Source of the DNA: Litsea cubeba
Taxonomy: Eukaryota > Streptophyta > Magnoliopsida > Laurales > Lauraceae
Assembly (NCBI GenBank): GCA_012931725.1
Contig: CM022951.1
Coordinates: 29,629,255-29,693,254, forward strand
DNA length: 64,000 nt
Direction of reading: 5' to 3'
Shown here: positions 1-9,456 of the stretch, in pieces
Layout: every line of letters begins with the position of its first letter
Numbering within the stretch: the first letter of the stretch is position 1
The notes under the pieces: model-generated
The model's database searches: none
What the model was told of the DNA's origin: nothing
Seen by the model: only the letters and a program-made list of their open reading frames with translations
Position numbers and translations under genes: made by a program

Positions 1-104
1 GTCGCAATACAGTAGACCCTGAAAGGGCATACTAGTACCGCTAGACACAAATGTTTTGAGACCGCATCTATGAGATGAGATTCTCTGTTTTGAAAGGTCA
101 AGAT

Positions 105-380
105 TAGATTCATCAAAGAGAGCAGATGGTATTCCAATCTGAACACGGTCTCGGCGATTTCCGCGAGCGCCAGTGCTCAGAAAGAAATGAACCATGATTT
201 CTCGGATCTGAATCTAAAAATGACGAGTTTTTTTTTTTTTTTTGAAAAGCCAATATCGGGTTTATCAAAGAGAGCAAAAGGCACTCCAATCTGAACACGG
301 TCTCGGCGATTTCCGCGAGCGCCAGTGCCCAGAAAGGAGAAGACCAAGATTTCTCCAATCTAAACCCAAAATGACGGAAG
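105..380. repeat. Diverged 150-bp tandem pair, related to the 175-bp repeat
   Basis: Two copies about 152 bp apart share the block tctgaacacggtctcggcga and its flanks, separated by a poly-T linker. The layout (atcaaagagag at the start, a gcgagcgc core, a tttct..aatct tail, then a T-rich linker) matches the 175-bp unit downstream, so both arrays probably come from one ancestral unit. An 81-residue frame at 113-358 is a by-product. Confidence 0.75.
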
Positions 381-817
381 TTTTTTTTTTTGAAGATTTT
401 TTGAAGATTTTTTTTTAAAAAAAAAAATCTTTTTTTTTTATTTTTTTATTTATTTTTTATTATTTTTTTTTTAAGATTTTTTTTTTGAAATTTTTTTTTA
501 TTTTTTATTTTTTATTTAAAAATTTTTATTTTAAAAATTTTATTTTTGAAAAAAAAATTTATTTAAAAGACGAGAGAGTACACATAGGCCTCCTAACCCG
601 GTCTTATGAAATCTTGATTGATAGAATTGCCCCCAGGTACGGGTAGGATTACTTAATGAACCCGTTTGGAGGACCCTTGCCTAGAACAGTCAAGCTGTCT
701 CCACACTCTGGACAAGGCTTTTCTTTGAATCAACCATGATCAAAGAACACAGTTGGTTTAACCTTAGTGGTCTATGTCTTTTTTTTTTATATATTATTTT
801 ATTTTATTTTTATTTTA
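381..817. other. A/T-rich spacer without recognisable gene
   Basis: Long poly-T/poly-A runs at 381-570, then about 200 bp of ordinary complexity (580-780) and another T-rich block. No frame, primer site or repeat copy is seen here. It is part of the Gypsy-3 leader. Confidence 0.6.
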
Positions 818-1463
818 TGAATTCATCGAAGAGAAACCATGGCCCAAAACCTTAGTCGAACAGGCTCAACATTTCTGCAAGCGCGATGAACGATAGGAAC
901 GGATCAAGGTTTCTCAATTTTGAATCCAAATTGAGAAATCTGAAATTTTTTTATATATATATATATATTTATATATTTTTTTTTTATTTTTAATGAACTC
1001 ATCGAAGAGAAACCATGGCCCAAAACCTTAGTCGAACAGGCTCAACATTTCTGCAAGCGCGATGAACGATAGGAACGGATCAAGGTTTCTCAATTTTGAA
1101 TCCAAATTGAGAAATCTGAATTTTTTTATATATATATATATTTATATATATTTTTTTTGATTTTTAATGAACTCATCGAAGAGAAACCATGGCCCAAAAC
1201 CTTAGTCGAACAGGCTCAACATTTCTGCAAGCGCGATGAACGATAGGAACGGATCAAGGTTTCTCAATTTTGAATCCAAATTGAGAAATCTGAAATTTTA
1301 TATATATATATATATATATTTTTTTTTATTTTTAATGAACTCATCGAAGAGAAACCATGGCCCAAAACCTTAGTCGAACAGGCTCAACATTTCTGCAAGC
1401 GCGATGAACGATAGGAACGGATCAAGGTTTCTCAATTTTGAATCCAAATATGAAAAAATCTGA
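818..1463. repeat. 175-bp tandem repeat, four copies
   Basis: Four near-identical copies start at 818, 993, 1167 and 1335 (periods 175, 174, 168). Each has a conserved core of about 125 bp (from atgaactcatcgaagag to aatccaaattgag) followed by a variable T-rich and (TA)n linker. The linker accounts for the length differences. It lies in the leader of Gypsy-3 and is satellite-like in structure. Confidence 0.95.
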
Positions 1464-1691
1464 TTTTTTTTTTGTTTTTCTTTTTTTTTTTTTTGAAAAG
1501 AGAAAGAGTGGAAATAAATTCAAAGAATTAGAAATTTCCAAACAAAAAATCTCATCTCATTTTTTTTATGCGGAATTCAACATAGGCCACCAATTATAAA
1601 GTAGCCAAGGAATCGAGAAAAGAAATATAAGCATAGAACAAAATATATGATATGCAAATATTTCATTTCTAGCATCGTGTTCTCAAATAAA

Positions 1692-1713
1692 CGAGTCCCA
1701 CCGGGTGATGCCA
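1692..1713 (-). promoter_or_regulatory. Candidate primer-binding site of Gypsy-3
   Basis: The minus strand begins TGG and continues catcacccggtgggactcg, the complement of a tRNA 3' end (CCA plus T-arm-like bases). CCGGTGGGAC-type sites follow the LTR in several plant Ty3/gypsy elements. The tRNA species was not identified and the match to a real tRNA is untested. Confidence 0.35.
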
Positions 1714-1995
1714 GCTTGATGGACCGCGCTCCTGCTCGGTTCCTACCGAGGTCGGCGGACGTGGGAGTCCGTTTGGTTCCGACCCTTTCGTAACCGGGGG
1801 GCAGGGGCGTGCATCAACATTTCTTTTTTTTTTTGTGGGTGTGCCAGATTTTCTATTTTACTTGGAATTGCAAGTGGTGATCCGGGGATCAACCTTCGCA
1901 AGTAAAAAGGAAATCAACTTCTTTCAAGTTTTCCATTGCACATATATTTAAGAAAAGAGACATTTTTCTTGATTTGCCGTGAAAGGCGATTTTTT

Positions 1996-2110
1996 TGGCA
2001 TTTATAGCCGATTTTGGCGTTTATCGCCGATTTTTGGCGTTTATAGCCAACTTTGGCGTTTATAGCCGACTTTGGCGTTTATAGCCGATTTTGGCGTTTA
2101 TAGCCGATTT
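1996..2110. repeat. 19-bp minisatellite (GGCGTTTATAGCCGA-type)
   Basis: About six head-to-tail copies of a 19-bp unit, consensus tttggcgtttatagccgat, with occasional changes (catt, tcgc, caac). Each unit contains the partial inverted repeat GGCG...CGCC/GGC...GCC, so the array could fold into several small stems. It lies in the R/U5 part of the Gypsy-3 LTR. Confidence 0.85.
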
Positions 2111-2602
2111 ACAATCCTTATCAACAATGAAAGACAAGAATTGTGATTTTTGTCTCTTTTAGAAAAATACAAACTACAATGAAAAGCAAGAAAAGGAGGA
2201 TCTAACTTCTCAGGAGATTGTGGGGGACTCGTTTAGATTGACGGTCGCAAGCCATATGTGGGCTTCGCCATCATCCATGCAGATGAGAACAGAGGATGCT
2301 ATTTGATTCGCTTGGCTTGGCTATAACCTCAGGTTTTTAGAAGACAAAGACCAAAGGAAGGTCCTATGTCCAATAAAAAGCCGAGTAGACGGGCTGAAAA
2401 GCCACATCTAAGCCATTGGAGGCAGGAGGAGAAGGCAAGGACCTTGGGGGGGGTACCCCCCAAGGGACTTTTGTCACCTTGTTGCGGTGGCCGGTGTAGA
2501 ACTTCCGCAGAGTTTTCTCTCTTTTTCTTTTATCTGGATTTCTGACTGCTGTCTGATGTTTGTTGTGTGTTTTTCCCGATCTGGATTCCTTTGGAGTGCT
2601 CT

Positions 2603-2614
2603 CCTATTTATAGG
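2603..2614 (-). promoter_or_regulatory. TATA box of Gypsy-3 LTR
   Basis: On the minus strand the motif reads cctataaatagg, a good plant TATA box, about 1.46 kb into the LTR. It would start transcription near 2575, leaving the tandem-repeat leader downstream. No other strong TATA motif is seen nearby; ccataaatagg near 4003 is a weaker alternative. Confidence 0.5.
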
Positions 2615-4071
2615 CTCTTGGTAGCCATTTAGGAGAGTTTATGGGCTTTTAATGTCATTAAGCCGCATAATGGGAGGAGTTACAAAATTGAATTGTTTAT
2701 TTTGTAACTCCTTTTTCTTGGCTTCTGATTGGCCGGAGGAGATTGAGGGCATTTAATCGCCTTTAATCGCCATGATGGGAGGAGTTTCATGGGTTAAATG
2801 CCATGAATCTCTTGACTTGTAACTCCCAAATGCTTGCTTCTGATTGGGCCGTCCAAAGAAATGGATTAATGACTGTAATAAAGCTAGTCAATTAATCGCA
2901 TTAAGTGGTCGCCGAGCAGCTGAAGAGTCGCGGGCCGTGCCACGTCTTTTGGAATTCTTCTGTCGATGATCATCGATGGATCTTCATGTAGATCGACATC
3001 AGATGACCATGTAATTTCAGGTGTTTGTTGCTAACAACGGGTCGGTGCCATCTGTCCTGTCGATTTCTCGATCGGTCGGGTGGAAAGCACACTTTTTTTT
3101 GGTTGACCGGGTGGCGATCAATACTGTCTTCGATACTCTTGATGTTTTACCCGTGTTTTGGACGGATATCAGAGGACTTGGTGTCTCAAAAGCATGAATT
3201 TTGGAAAGTACCAGAGGCTGGGCTCCTCGAATCGCGAAAAAACGGCGAAAACCGGGGTTTCCGGGGCTTTCCCGGCGACCCCGGGGTCCATGGTCGCCGG
3301 CGCCTGCGACCCTGGCCCAGGGTCGCAGGGGTCTGCGACCCTGGGGGGGTTTTCCCCCTTTCTGGTCCCGTTTTGCGTCCGTTTTTGCTTTTTTCTGATT
3401 CTTTTTTCTTCTGTACTTTTCCTTGACATTTTGACCATTTATTGGCCTGATTTCTTTGTAGGAAACCTGATGAGAATCCTTGCATTTTATTTTGCAAAGT
3501 TTCCAATTTCCTGAGAAAGCCGAAGACTTTGTCGCGCAGAGCTGCCGATTTTCTGTCAAAAGCTGAAACTGGGTCAAACGATGTCGGAATGACCTGAAAT
3601 TTGGTGTGAAGCCTCCTGAGCAATAAATAAGACCAACCATAGGCTTTTGTTTGAGTTTTGAAGCCGTTTGGGGTCTTATCACCTGTAGACTTGCTTTTTG
3701 TCGCGATGAAGATGTCGCGGTTTGACGTGCGGTCAACCGATGTCCGATTGACTTGAAATTTGACAGGGAACCTATTGGAGTCATTTTAAGATGATCCATA
3801 GGTTCTGTCTTGGAAACCATGGTCCCGGAGAGCTTTACCGCTGAGAGGCTTGATTTGGCTGTCGGAGAAGCGAAGTTAGGCCAAATGATCTTGAAATGGC
3901 TTGAAACTTCTTGTGTACTCCTCTTTTGGCTGTCTGGATGAATCTTGCAGTTTTTGTTTGATTCTGACAAGATTTGATTTTTGGAAGCAGCATTGCCTAT
4001 TTATGGCAGGTTGCGACTTCATGTAGCTCTTTGGATCTTGGAAAGGCAAAGTGACATTTTTGGTGTCAACA

Positions 4072-4147
4072 AATGCATGTGTGAAAATTCATGAGATTAA
4101 TAAAATGCTAATGCATCCATCAAATTGCAATAAACAAAATCCTAACA
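4072..4147 (-). repeat. Remnant tip of a Sirevirus-type LTR (same family as the gag-only element)
   Basis: These 76 bases match the LTR start of the element at 19515-26741, reading on the minus strand tgttaggattttgtttattg and on through the shared ccatcaaattgcaa block. The remnant ends at 4147, where the Gypsy-1 LTR resumes, and is cut at 4071/4072 by Gypsy-3. It is therefore one end of an element or solo LTR inserted in the 5' LTR of Gypsy-1. Confidence 0.75.
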
Positions 4148-4595
4148 TCTCCAACCAGCAGAGGAGGCACGAGAGTGGCGTGCCGATGACGTAGAGTAAC
4201 GTCATCATATCCTGGCACGAGAGAGATTCACTGGGTGTCATTAGATTTATCTTTCATTCATTTATTCCTCTCGTTGGACCTTTTCTCACTTTGACTTCAG
4301 TTCTTTTATTGGCCATATTTAGTGGGTTGGCCATTGTAATAAATTACTTAACTTTGAAGTTCTGTTTACTCTTCTTGCAACTTTAATTTAATGAGAGTTT
4401 ATTGATCATTGCTTGAAATCCTATATGCCTAGAGTTGTATTAACTCTACATTTATTGTGACACATGAAGTTGGAAATTTTAAATCCTCACCGCGGGCTAC
4501 GATCCGTGGGCCCAAAGGACAAAATTTTTTTATTAGTCCTAAAATTCACTCTCCGGATCCGGTTATTTCTTTAATCGGGTTCGGGGGACGTGATA
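4148..4595 (+). repeat. 3' part of the 5' LTR of Gypsy-1
   Basis: It matches the end of the 3' LTR (about 52570-53013) and the minus-strand copy at the right edge (62414 onward). It ends acgtgata, a decayed form of the acgtgaca end seen in the other two copies. The rest of this LTR lies beyond the nested insertions, left of the window. Confidence 0.9.
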
Positions 4596-4598
4596 GGA

Positions 4599-4612
4599 TG
4601 GTATCAAAGCAG
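4599..4612 (+). promoter_or_regulatory. Primer-binding site of Gypsy-1
   Basis: tggtatcaaagcag starts three bases after the LTR end. It is one base away from the tggtatcagagc core complementary to plant initiator tRNA-Met, used by many plant LTR elements. The G-to-A change is probably decay. Confidence 0.8.
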
Positions 4613-4760
4613 TGGTTGGTTTCTCAGGGTAAAAATTGTAGAAATCATAGGACGCGTGTGAGGATTTCGTTAGTCAGTAGGTTGATCTTTTAGTTTGTTT
4701 CTAGCATTGTGATGTTAGCTTGGGGCATATTGGAACTAACCTTGAACGTTTTTCAGGATC

Positions 4761-6060
4761 ATGGCTGGTAGGCACAATACCAGAGGTGAGGGTAGTTCAT
4801 CTCAGAATGGCTCTGAGAACCAATTTCATCAGTTCATGGCTGCTTTCATTCAGTCCCAAAAGGATATGGCTGAGCAAAGCCATAAGTAGAATGAGGACCA
4901 AGCTATATTCCAAGCGCGGATGCTTAAGGTAGTACTGAAGGTGGGCCAGCCACAGGCCAAGGAGTATGACCTGAATGAGTTGGTTGAAAAATTCAGGAAG
5001 AGGTTTCCACCTGAGTTCCATGGCATTGAGGACCCCGCCGTTGCAGATGAGTGGGTTGTCTAGATGGAGAAGATATACAAGGTGTTTCGGTGCACTGGCA
5101 TTCAGCAGGTGCAGCATGCAGCCCACATGTTCCGTGGGGCAGCAGAGAGATGGTGGAAGACCGTCAAACACCCATATGAGGAGATTGCAGAGGAGGTAGC
5201 CTAGAAGACATTTACAGAGCAGTTCCAAAAGAAGTTTATTCCAGAGCACTACCAGGATCAGAAGATGGAGGAGTTTGAGAGGCTGGTATAGGGTCACTTG
5301 ACAGTACAGGATTATGAGATTGCCTTCACCCATTTATCCCGATTTGCTGAGAGTCTGATTCAGCCAGAGTCAGAGAGGGTCAGGAGAATTATCAAGGGAC
5401 TGCGAGCTGATATTAAGATGCAAATACAGCACAGCAGACTGACCAACTACAATGATGTGGTTAAGGAAGCATACTGGGCAGAGGAGTCCCTGAAGGATGT
5501 GATTGCTTTTGAGCACCAGAGGATCTTAGCATTGATCCCTCCGCCCAAGACACAGGGATCTTCGTCTCTGTCGTATCAGCAGCCGCCACCTAAGAGGTTA
5601 CGGTTTGAGCCTACACTCCGACAGCAGCCACAGCGAGTCTCTTGCATGCATTGTGGCGGGAACCATTATGGACGTGATTGCAGGAAACAGTCAGGGGCAT
5701 GTTTCAATTGTGGAGACCCCGGGCATAAGGTTCGTTTTGTCCAGGGAAGACAGGAGTGGCACCACCACCATTTCCAACTCCGGCACCCAGGCCACCATAT
5801 CCCGCGCAGCCGTTGAGATAGATGCCTCCTGGATAGGCCAGGCCACAGCAGCAGCAGATGATTGTCCAACCACCTCCGCCACCGCAGCAGCGCCCTCCAG
5901 TACCTCAGCAGCGCTATCAGCAGAGACCCCTAGCACCCAGATTCCAGGGTCGTGGCCATAGACCACCGCAGCAGTATCATCAACAGCGTCCCCAGCAGAC
6001 TGGGAAAGCTTATGCTCTGACGCATGAGGAAGCAGAGGCTGCAGGGAATGTCATTGAAGG
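4761..6060 (+). pseudogene. gag: Gypsy-1 gag (capsid and nucleocapsid), broken
   Basis: Translation from the ATG at 4761 gives a retrotransposon gag capsid: a YDLNELVEKF/FHGIEDP region, an AERWWKTVKHPYEE stretch, FTEQFQKKFIPEHY and HLSRFAESL. Two zinc knuckles follow near 5640-5720 (CMHCGGNHYGRDC and CFNCGDPGH..). In-frame stops sit at 4887, 5061, 5202 and 5289, at least three of them at positions where relatives have glutamine. A 1-nt frameshift near 5730 removes the reading of the proline/glutamine-rich tail, which continues in another frame to about 6050. Confidence 0.85.
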
Positions 6061-6500
6061 TACACTTTTAGTTTGTGGATTTGATGTCCTGAATCCACAC
6101 ACTCGTTTGTTGCACCAGCATTTGCACTGCATTTGGGGGAGGTTAAGGAGATATTACCTTACGATTTGATAGTAGCTACCCCTATAGGTAGACATGTAGC
6201 TTGTAATGTCATCTACCCTAGGTGTCGTATTCAGATTGGAGAAGTTAAGCTGACCGTCAGTTTGATCATCTTACCGATGGTGGAGTTTGATGTGATACTC
6301 GGTATGGATTGGTTAGCTAAGAACCGAGCAGTGTTAGATTGTTTCAAAAAGATAGTGAAGTTGCAGAGTGCAGATCGTAATGTTGAGTTTATTGGAGCTG
6401 AAAAGCCCATCTCCACTCGGATGATTTCTGCATTGAAGGCAGAGCGGTTGATGAGGAGCGGATGCGAAGGTTTTATCGCATTTATTGCGGAAGACAAGGA
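6061..6500 (+). pseudogene. Gypsy-1 aspartic protease remnant, active site deleted
   Basis: The flanks of a retropepsin domain are clear: VIEGTLLVCGFDV before 6090, and after it LPYDLIVATPIGRHV and DVILGMDWLAKNRAVLDC. The catalytic Asp-Ser-Gly turn is missing. A short deletion with frameshift at about 6090-6096 joins GFDV directly to the segment after it. Gypsy-2 keeps the equivalent ARVLFDSGSTHSFVS, which shows what is missing here. Confidence 0.75.
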
Positions 6501-7119
6501 GTCCAAGTCTGTTGATGAGATTCCAGTGGTGCGAGAATTCCCGGATGTGTTTCCAGAGGAGATTCCTGGTTTGCCACCTGTTCGTGAGTTGGATTTCATG
6601 ATTGAATTGCAGCCAGGGACAACACCTATTTCGAAGGCCCCTTATAGGATGGCACCAGCAGAATTGAAGGAGTTGAAAACTCAGATTGGAGATTTGTTGG
6701 ATAAGGGTTTTATCAGGCCCAGTGTTTCACCGTGGGGAGCTCCGGTGATATTTATGAAGAAGGAGGACGGGACTATGAGGATGTGCATAGATTACAAACA
6801 GTTGAACCAAGTAACTGTTAAGAACAAGTACCCGTTACCGAGGATCGATGAGCTATTCGATCAGTTGCAAGGAGCCCAATTCTTTTCTAAGATAGATCTG
6901 CGTTCCGGTTATCACCAATTGCGAGTCAGAAAGGAGGATGTTCCTAAGACTGCATTCCGGACGAGATATGGACATTTTGAGTTTCTTGTGATGCCTTTTG
7001 GATTGACAAATGCTCCCGCAGTTTTTATGGCTTTAATGAATAAGGCATTTGCTCCTTTCTTGGATCAGTTTGTGGTAGTCTTCATAGATGATGTATTGGT
7101 GTACTCGAAGACTAAGTAG
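6501..7119 (+). pseudogene. pol: Gypsy-1 reverse transcriptase
   Basis: This continues the same frame as 6133-7119. It shows the classic chromovirus start (VVREFPDVFPEEIPGLPP), the SPWGAPVIFMKKEDGTMRMCIDYKQLN block, KIDLRSGYHQ, FEFLVMPFGLTNAP and the catalytic FIDDVLVYS with Asp codons at 7087 and 7090. A TAG at 7117 ends the frame where relatives have Gln. The catalytic residues survive. Confidence 0.9.
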
Positions 7120-7935
7120 GAGCATGAGCATCAGTTGGGAACTTCTTTGCAGCTTTTGAGGGATAACCAACTGTATGCTAAGTTGAATAAATGTGAGTTT
7201 TGGTTGGAGCAAGTGGCATTTTTGGGCCACATTATCTCTAAGGAAGGATTAACAGTGGATCCTAAGAAGATTGCAGCAGTTGTCAATTGGAGTAGCCCGA
7301 GGAATGTAGCGGAGATTCGTAGTTTCCTTGGACTTGCAGGATACTACAGGAGGTTTGTGAAGGGACTCTCTACCATAGCATCTCCATTAACTAATTTGAC
7401 GAGGAAGTATATTCCGTTTGTGTGGACGGAGGGGTGTGAACAGAGTTTCCAAGAGTTGAAGACCAGGTTGAGTACAGCACCTATACTTGCTTTACCCGCT
7501 GGAAGTGGAGGATTTATGATTTTCACCAATGCATCAGGAGTAGGTTTGGATTGTGTTCTCATGCAGCATGATAAGGTGATAGCCTATGGATCAAGGCAAT
7601 TGAAAGATCATGAGAAGAAATATGCCACACATGACTTGGAGTTAGCAGCAATAGTGTTTTCATTGAAATTGTGGAGGCACTATTTGTATGGGGATAGATT
7701 TGAGGTGCATACAGATCACAAGAGTCTGCAATACCTGTTTACACAGGGTGATCTGAATAACAGGCAGAGGAGATGGATGGAGTACATAAAGGATTATGAT
7801 TTTCCGATCAAGTACCATCCTGGAAGAGTGAATGTGGTAGCAGATGCTCTCAGTAGAAAGGCAGCATTCAGTGGATGTATAATGCCTGAATGGAGATGGA
7901 TGGAGCAATTCAGAGATATGGATGTGGAAGTCTAG
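7120..7935 (+). pseudogene. Gypsy-1 reverse transcriptase thumb and RNase H
   Basis: The frame is that of the RT. It contains FLGHIISKEGLTVDP, RSFLGLAGYYRRFVKG and the RNase H block FTNASGVGLD...YGSRQLKDHEKKYATHDLELAAIVFSLKLWRHYLYG...TDHKSLQYLF. The first catalytic Asp (TDASG in the family) is Asn here, codon 7528-7530, so RNase H would be inactive. A TAG at 7933 is again at a Gln position. Confidence 0.88.
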
Positions 7936-8673
7936 CCAGTTAATGAGAAAGTCCTAGTTGCTACTATGTGAGTTTGGGAGCCAGAGATAGTGAATAAGAT
8001 TAAGGAATGCCAGAAGGATGATCCAGAACTACAGAGAATCATTGAACATGTGGAGGACAAGCCAGAGTTCAGATTAATAGAGGGAGTTTTGTACTTAAAG
8101 GATAGGTTATGTGTGCCAGATGTTCAAGACATCAAGTCAGAGTTGATGACAGATGCGCACCATACCCGATATTCTATTCACCCAGGGAGTACCAAGATGT
8201 ATCAGAATTTGAAGAATCACTATTGGTGGGTGAAAATGAAGAAAGAGACTGCAGAATTTGTCTCCAGGTGTATGATTTGTCAGCAGATTAAGGCAGAGCA
8301 CAAGAAGCCTCCTGGTTTACTTCACCCCTTGGAGATTCCACAGTGGAAATGGGAGAATATCACCATGGATTTCGTGTCGAGATTGTCGAACACCAAGAAA
8401 GGCAATGATGTTATTTGGGTGATTGTGGATAGATTGACTAAATCAGCCCATTTCTTGCTATTCAAGACTGGACAGTTTATGGACAAGATGACTAAGATGT
8501 ACAGGGATAATATAGTAAAGTTGCTTGGAGTGCCTAAGTCCATAGTATCCGATCGAGATACTAAGTTTGTTTCTCGGTTTTGGTCTACTTTTCAGTCATC
8601 TATGGGTACCCAGTTGAAGTTCAGCACAGCTTACCACCCTCAGACAGATGGACAGTCAGAACGTGCAATCTAG
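7936..8673 (+). pseudogene. Gypsy-1 integrase, zinc-binding and catalytic domains
   Basis: It has the HHCC zinc domain (HHTRYSIHPG ... CMICQQIK) and the catalytic core with Asp codons at 8368 (TMDFV) and 8551 (SDRDTKF) and Glu at 8659 (GQSER), giving the DX35E spacing. A TGA at 7969 precedes the domain and a TAG at 8671 follows it (ERAI*TLED, Gln in relatives). All sit in one frame with the RT. Confidence 0.9.
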
Positions 8674-9415
8674 ACATTGGAAGATCTCCTCCGAGCATGT
8701 GTTTTAGATTTCAAGGAGAGTTGGGATGAGAGTTTGCCTATATGTAAGTTTGCCTACAATAACAGTTATCATTCAAGCATTGGTATGGCACCATTTGAGG
8801 CATTATACGGAAGGAGATGCAGAACCCCAGCATGTTGGGAGGGAGTTGGAGTTCGGAGTTTTCATGGCCCATCAGAGATTGCTGATTCCAGTGAGAAGGT
8901 CAGAGTTGTTCAGATGAGAATGAAGGAGTCACGTGATCGTCAGAAGAGCTATGCAGACAAGAGGTGGAGATCTTTAGAATTCCAGGTTGGAGATATGCTT
9001 TTCCTGAAAGTGTCTCCGATGAGAGGTGTTGTCAGATTTGGACAGAAAGAGAAGCTTGCTAAGAGATTTGTGGGACCATTTGAGATTAAGAGTAAGATAG
9101 GAGACATGGCTTATCGTCTAGTGCTTCTGCCAGAGTTAGTGGGTATGCACGACGTATTTCATATCTCAATGCTTCGGAAATATATTCCAGATCCCACCCA
9201 CGTGTTGCAGCACGAGCCACTTCAGCTTCAGGCAGATGTCACCTACGTGGAGCGTGCAGCAGAGATCATCGATACTAAGGAGGTCGTGTTGCGTACCAAG
9301 ACCATTCAGTGGGTCAAGGTACAGTGGGAAAACCAAGTCCGGAGGAAGCAACGTGGGAGCTGAAGGATCAGATTCAGAAGGCGTACCCCTATCTTTTTCC
9401 AGATGAGTTATGTTT
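8674..9415 (+). pseudogene. Gypsy-1 integrase C-terminus with chromodomain
   Basis: The sequence continues FAYNNSYHSSIGMAPFEALYGRRCRTP and the GPFEIKSKIGDMAYRLVLP/HDVFHISMLRKY block. A chromodomain-like tail follows (VERAAEIIDTKEVVLRTKTIQWVKVQWEN...EEATWELKDQI). A frameshift near 9335 moves the last part to another frame. In this family chromodomains bind histone marks and steer integration to heterochromatin. Confidence 0.85.
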
Positions 9416-9418
9416 AGG

Positions 9419-9436
9419 CATTTGGGGGACCAAATG
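9419..9436 (+). other. Inverted repeat before the Gypsy-1 3' LTR
   Basis: CATTTGGGGGACCAAATG has 7-base arms around GGGA. The same element, CATTTGGAGGACCAAATG or near it, lies before the polypurine tract of the LARD (41108-41125) and of Gypsy-2 (54089-54104). No purine tract follows it here, so the LTR start (9457, alternatively 9435) is uncertain. Confidence 0.7.
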
Positions 9437-9456
9437 TTCTTTTTATTTGTTTTAGT

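Larger units (their letters stand above)
1..4071 (-). mobile_element. Partial LTR retrotransposon, 5' LTR plus leader (Gypsy-3, possibly Tat-like)
   Basis: Read on the minus strand, a new LTR begins at 4071 with TGTTGACACC, exactly where homology to the Sirevirus-type LTR tip (4072-4147) stops. A TATA-like box lies at 2603-2614 and a possible primer site at 1692-1713, followed by a low-complexity leader full of tandem repeats that runs off the left edge. No gag or pol is visible. Long LTRs and tandem repeats in untranslated regions are typical of the Tat/Ogre branch of Ty3/gypsy, but without coding sequence this placement is inference. Confidence 0.5.
1714..4071 (-). repeat. Probable 5' LTR of Gypsy-3
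   Basis: The sense (minus) strand starts TGTTGACACC at 4071. A U3 of about 1.5 kb includes a GC-rich stretch at 3230-3360 with a perfect inverted repeat. It is followed by a TATA box near 2608, a transcribed part, and a minisatellite at 1996-2110. The 3' boundary is uncertain. I place it just before a TGG-starting primer-site candidate at 1713, but a second candidate (ctggcacaccc) near 1845 would shorten the LTR. Long frames at 3017-3970 lie in U3 and look like chance frames of GC-rich DNA. Confidence 0.45.

Noticed and set aside
1692..1713. tRNA 3'-end-like sequence on the plus strand
   Set aside because: Only the last 22 bases of a tRNA-like end are present, with no cloverleaf upstream. 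It fits better as the complement of a primer site on the minus strand.
3017..3970. 317-residue open frame on the minus strand
   Set aside because: It lies in the U3 of an LTR, overlaps equally long frames on both strands in GC-rich DNA, and has no recognisable domain or regular codon pattern.
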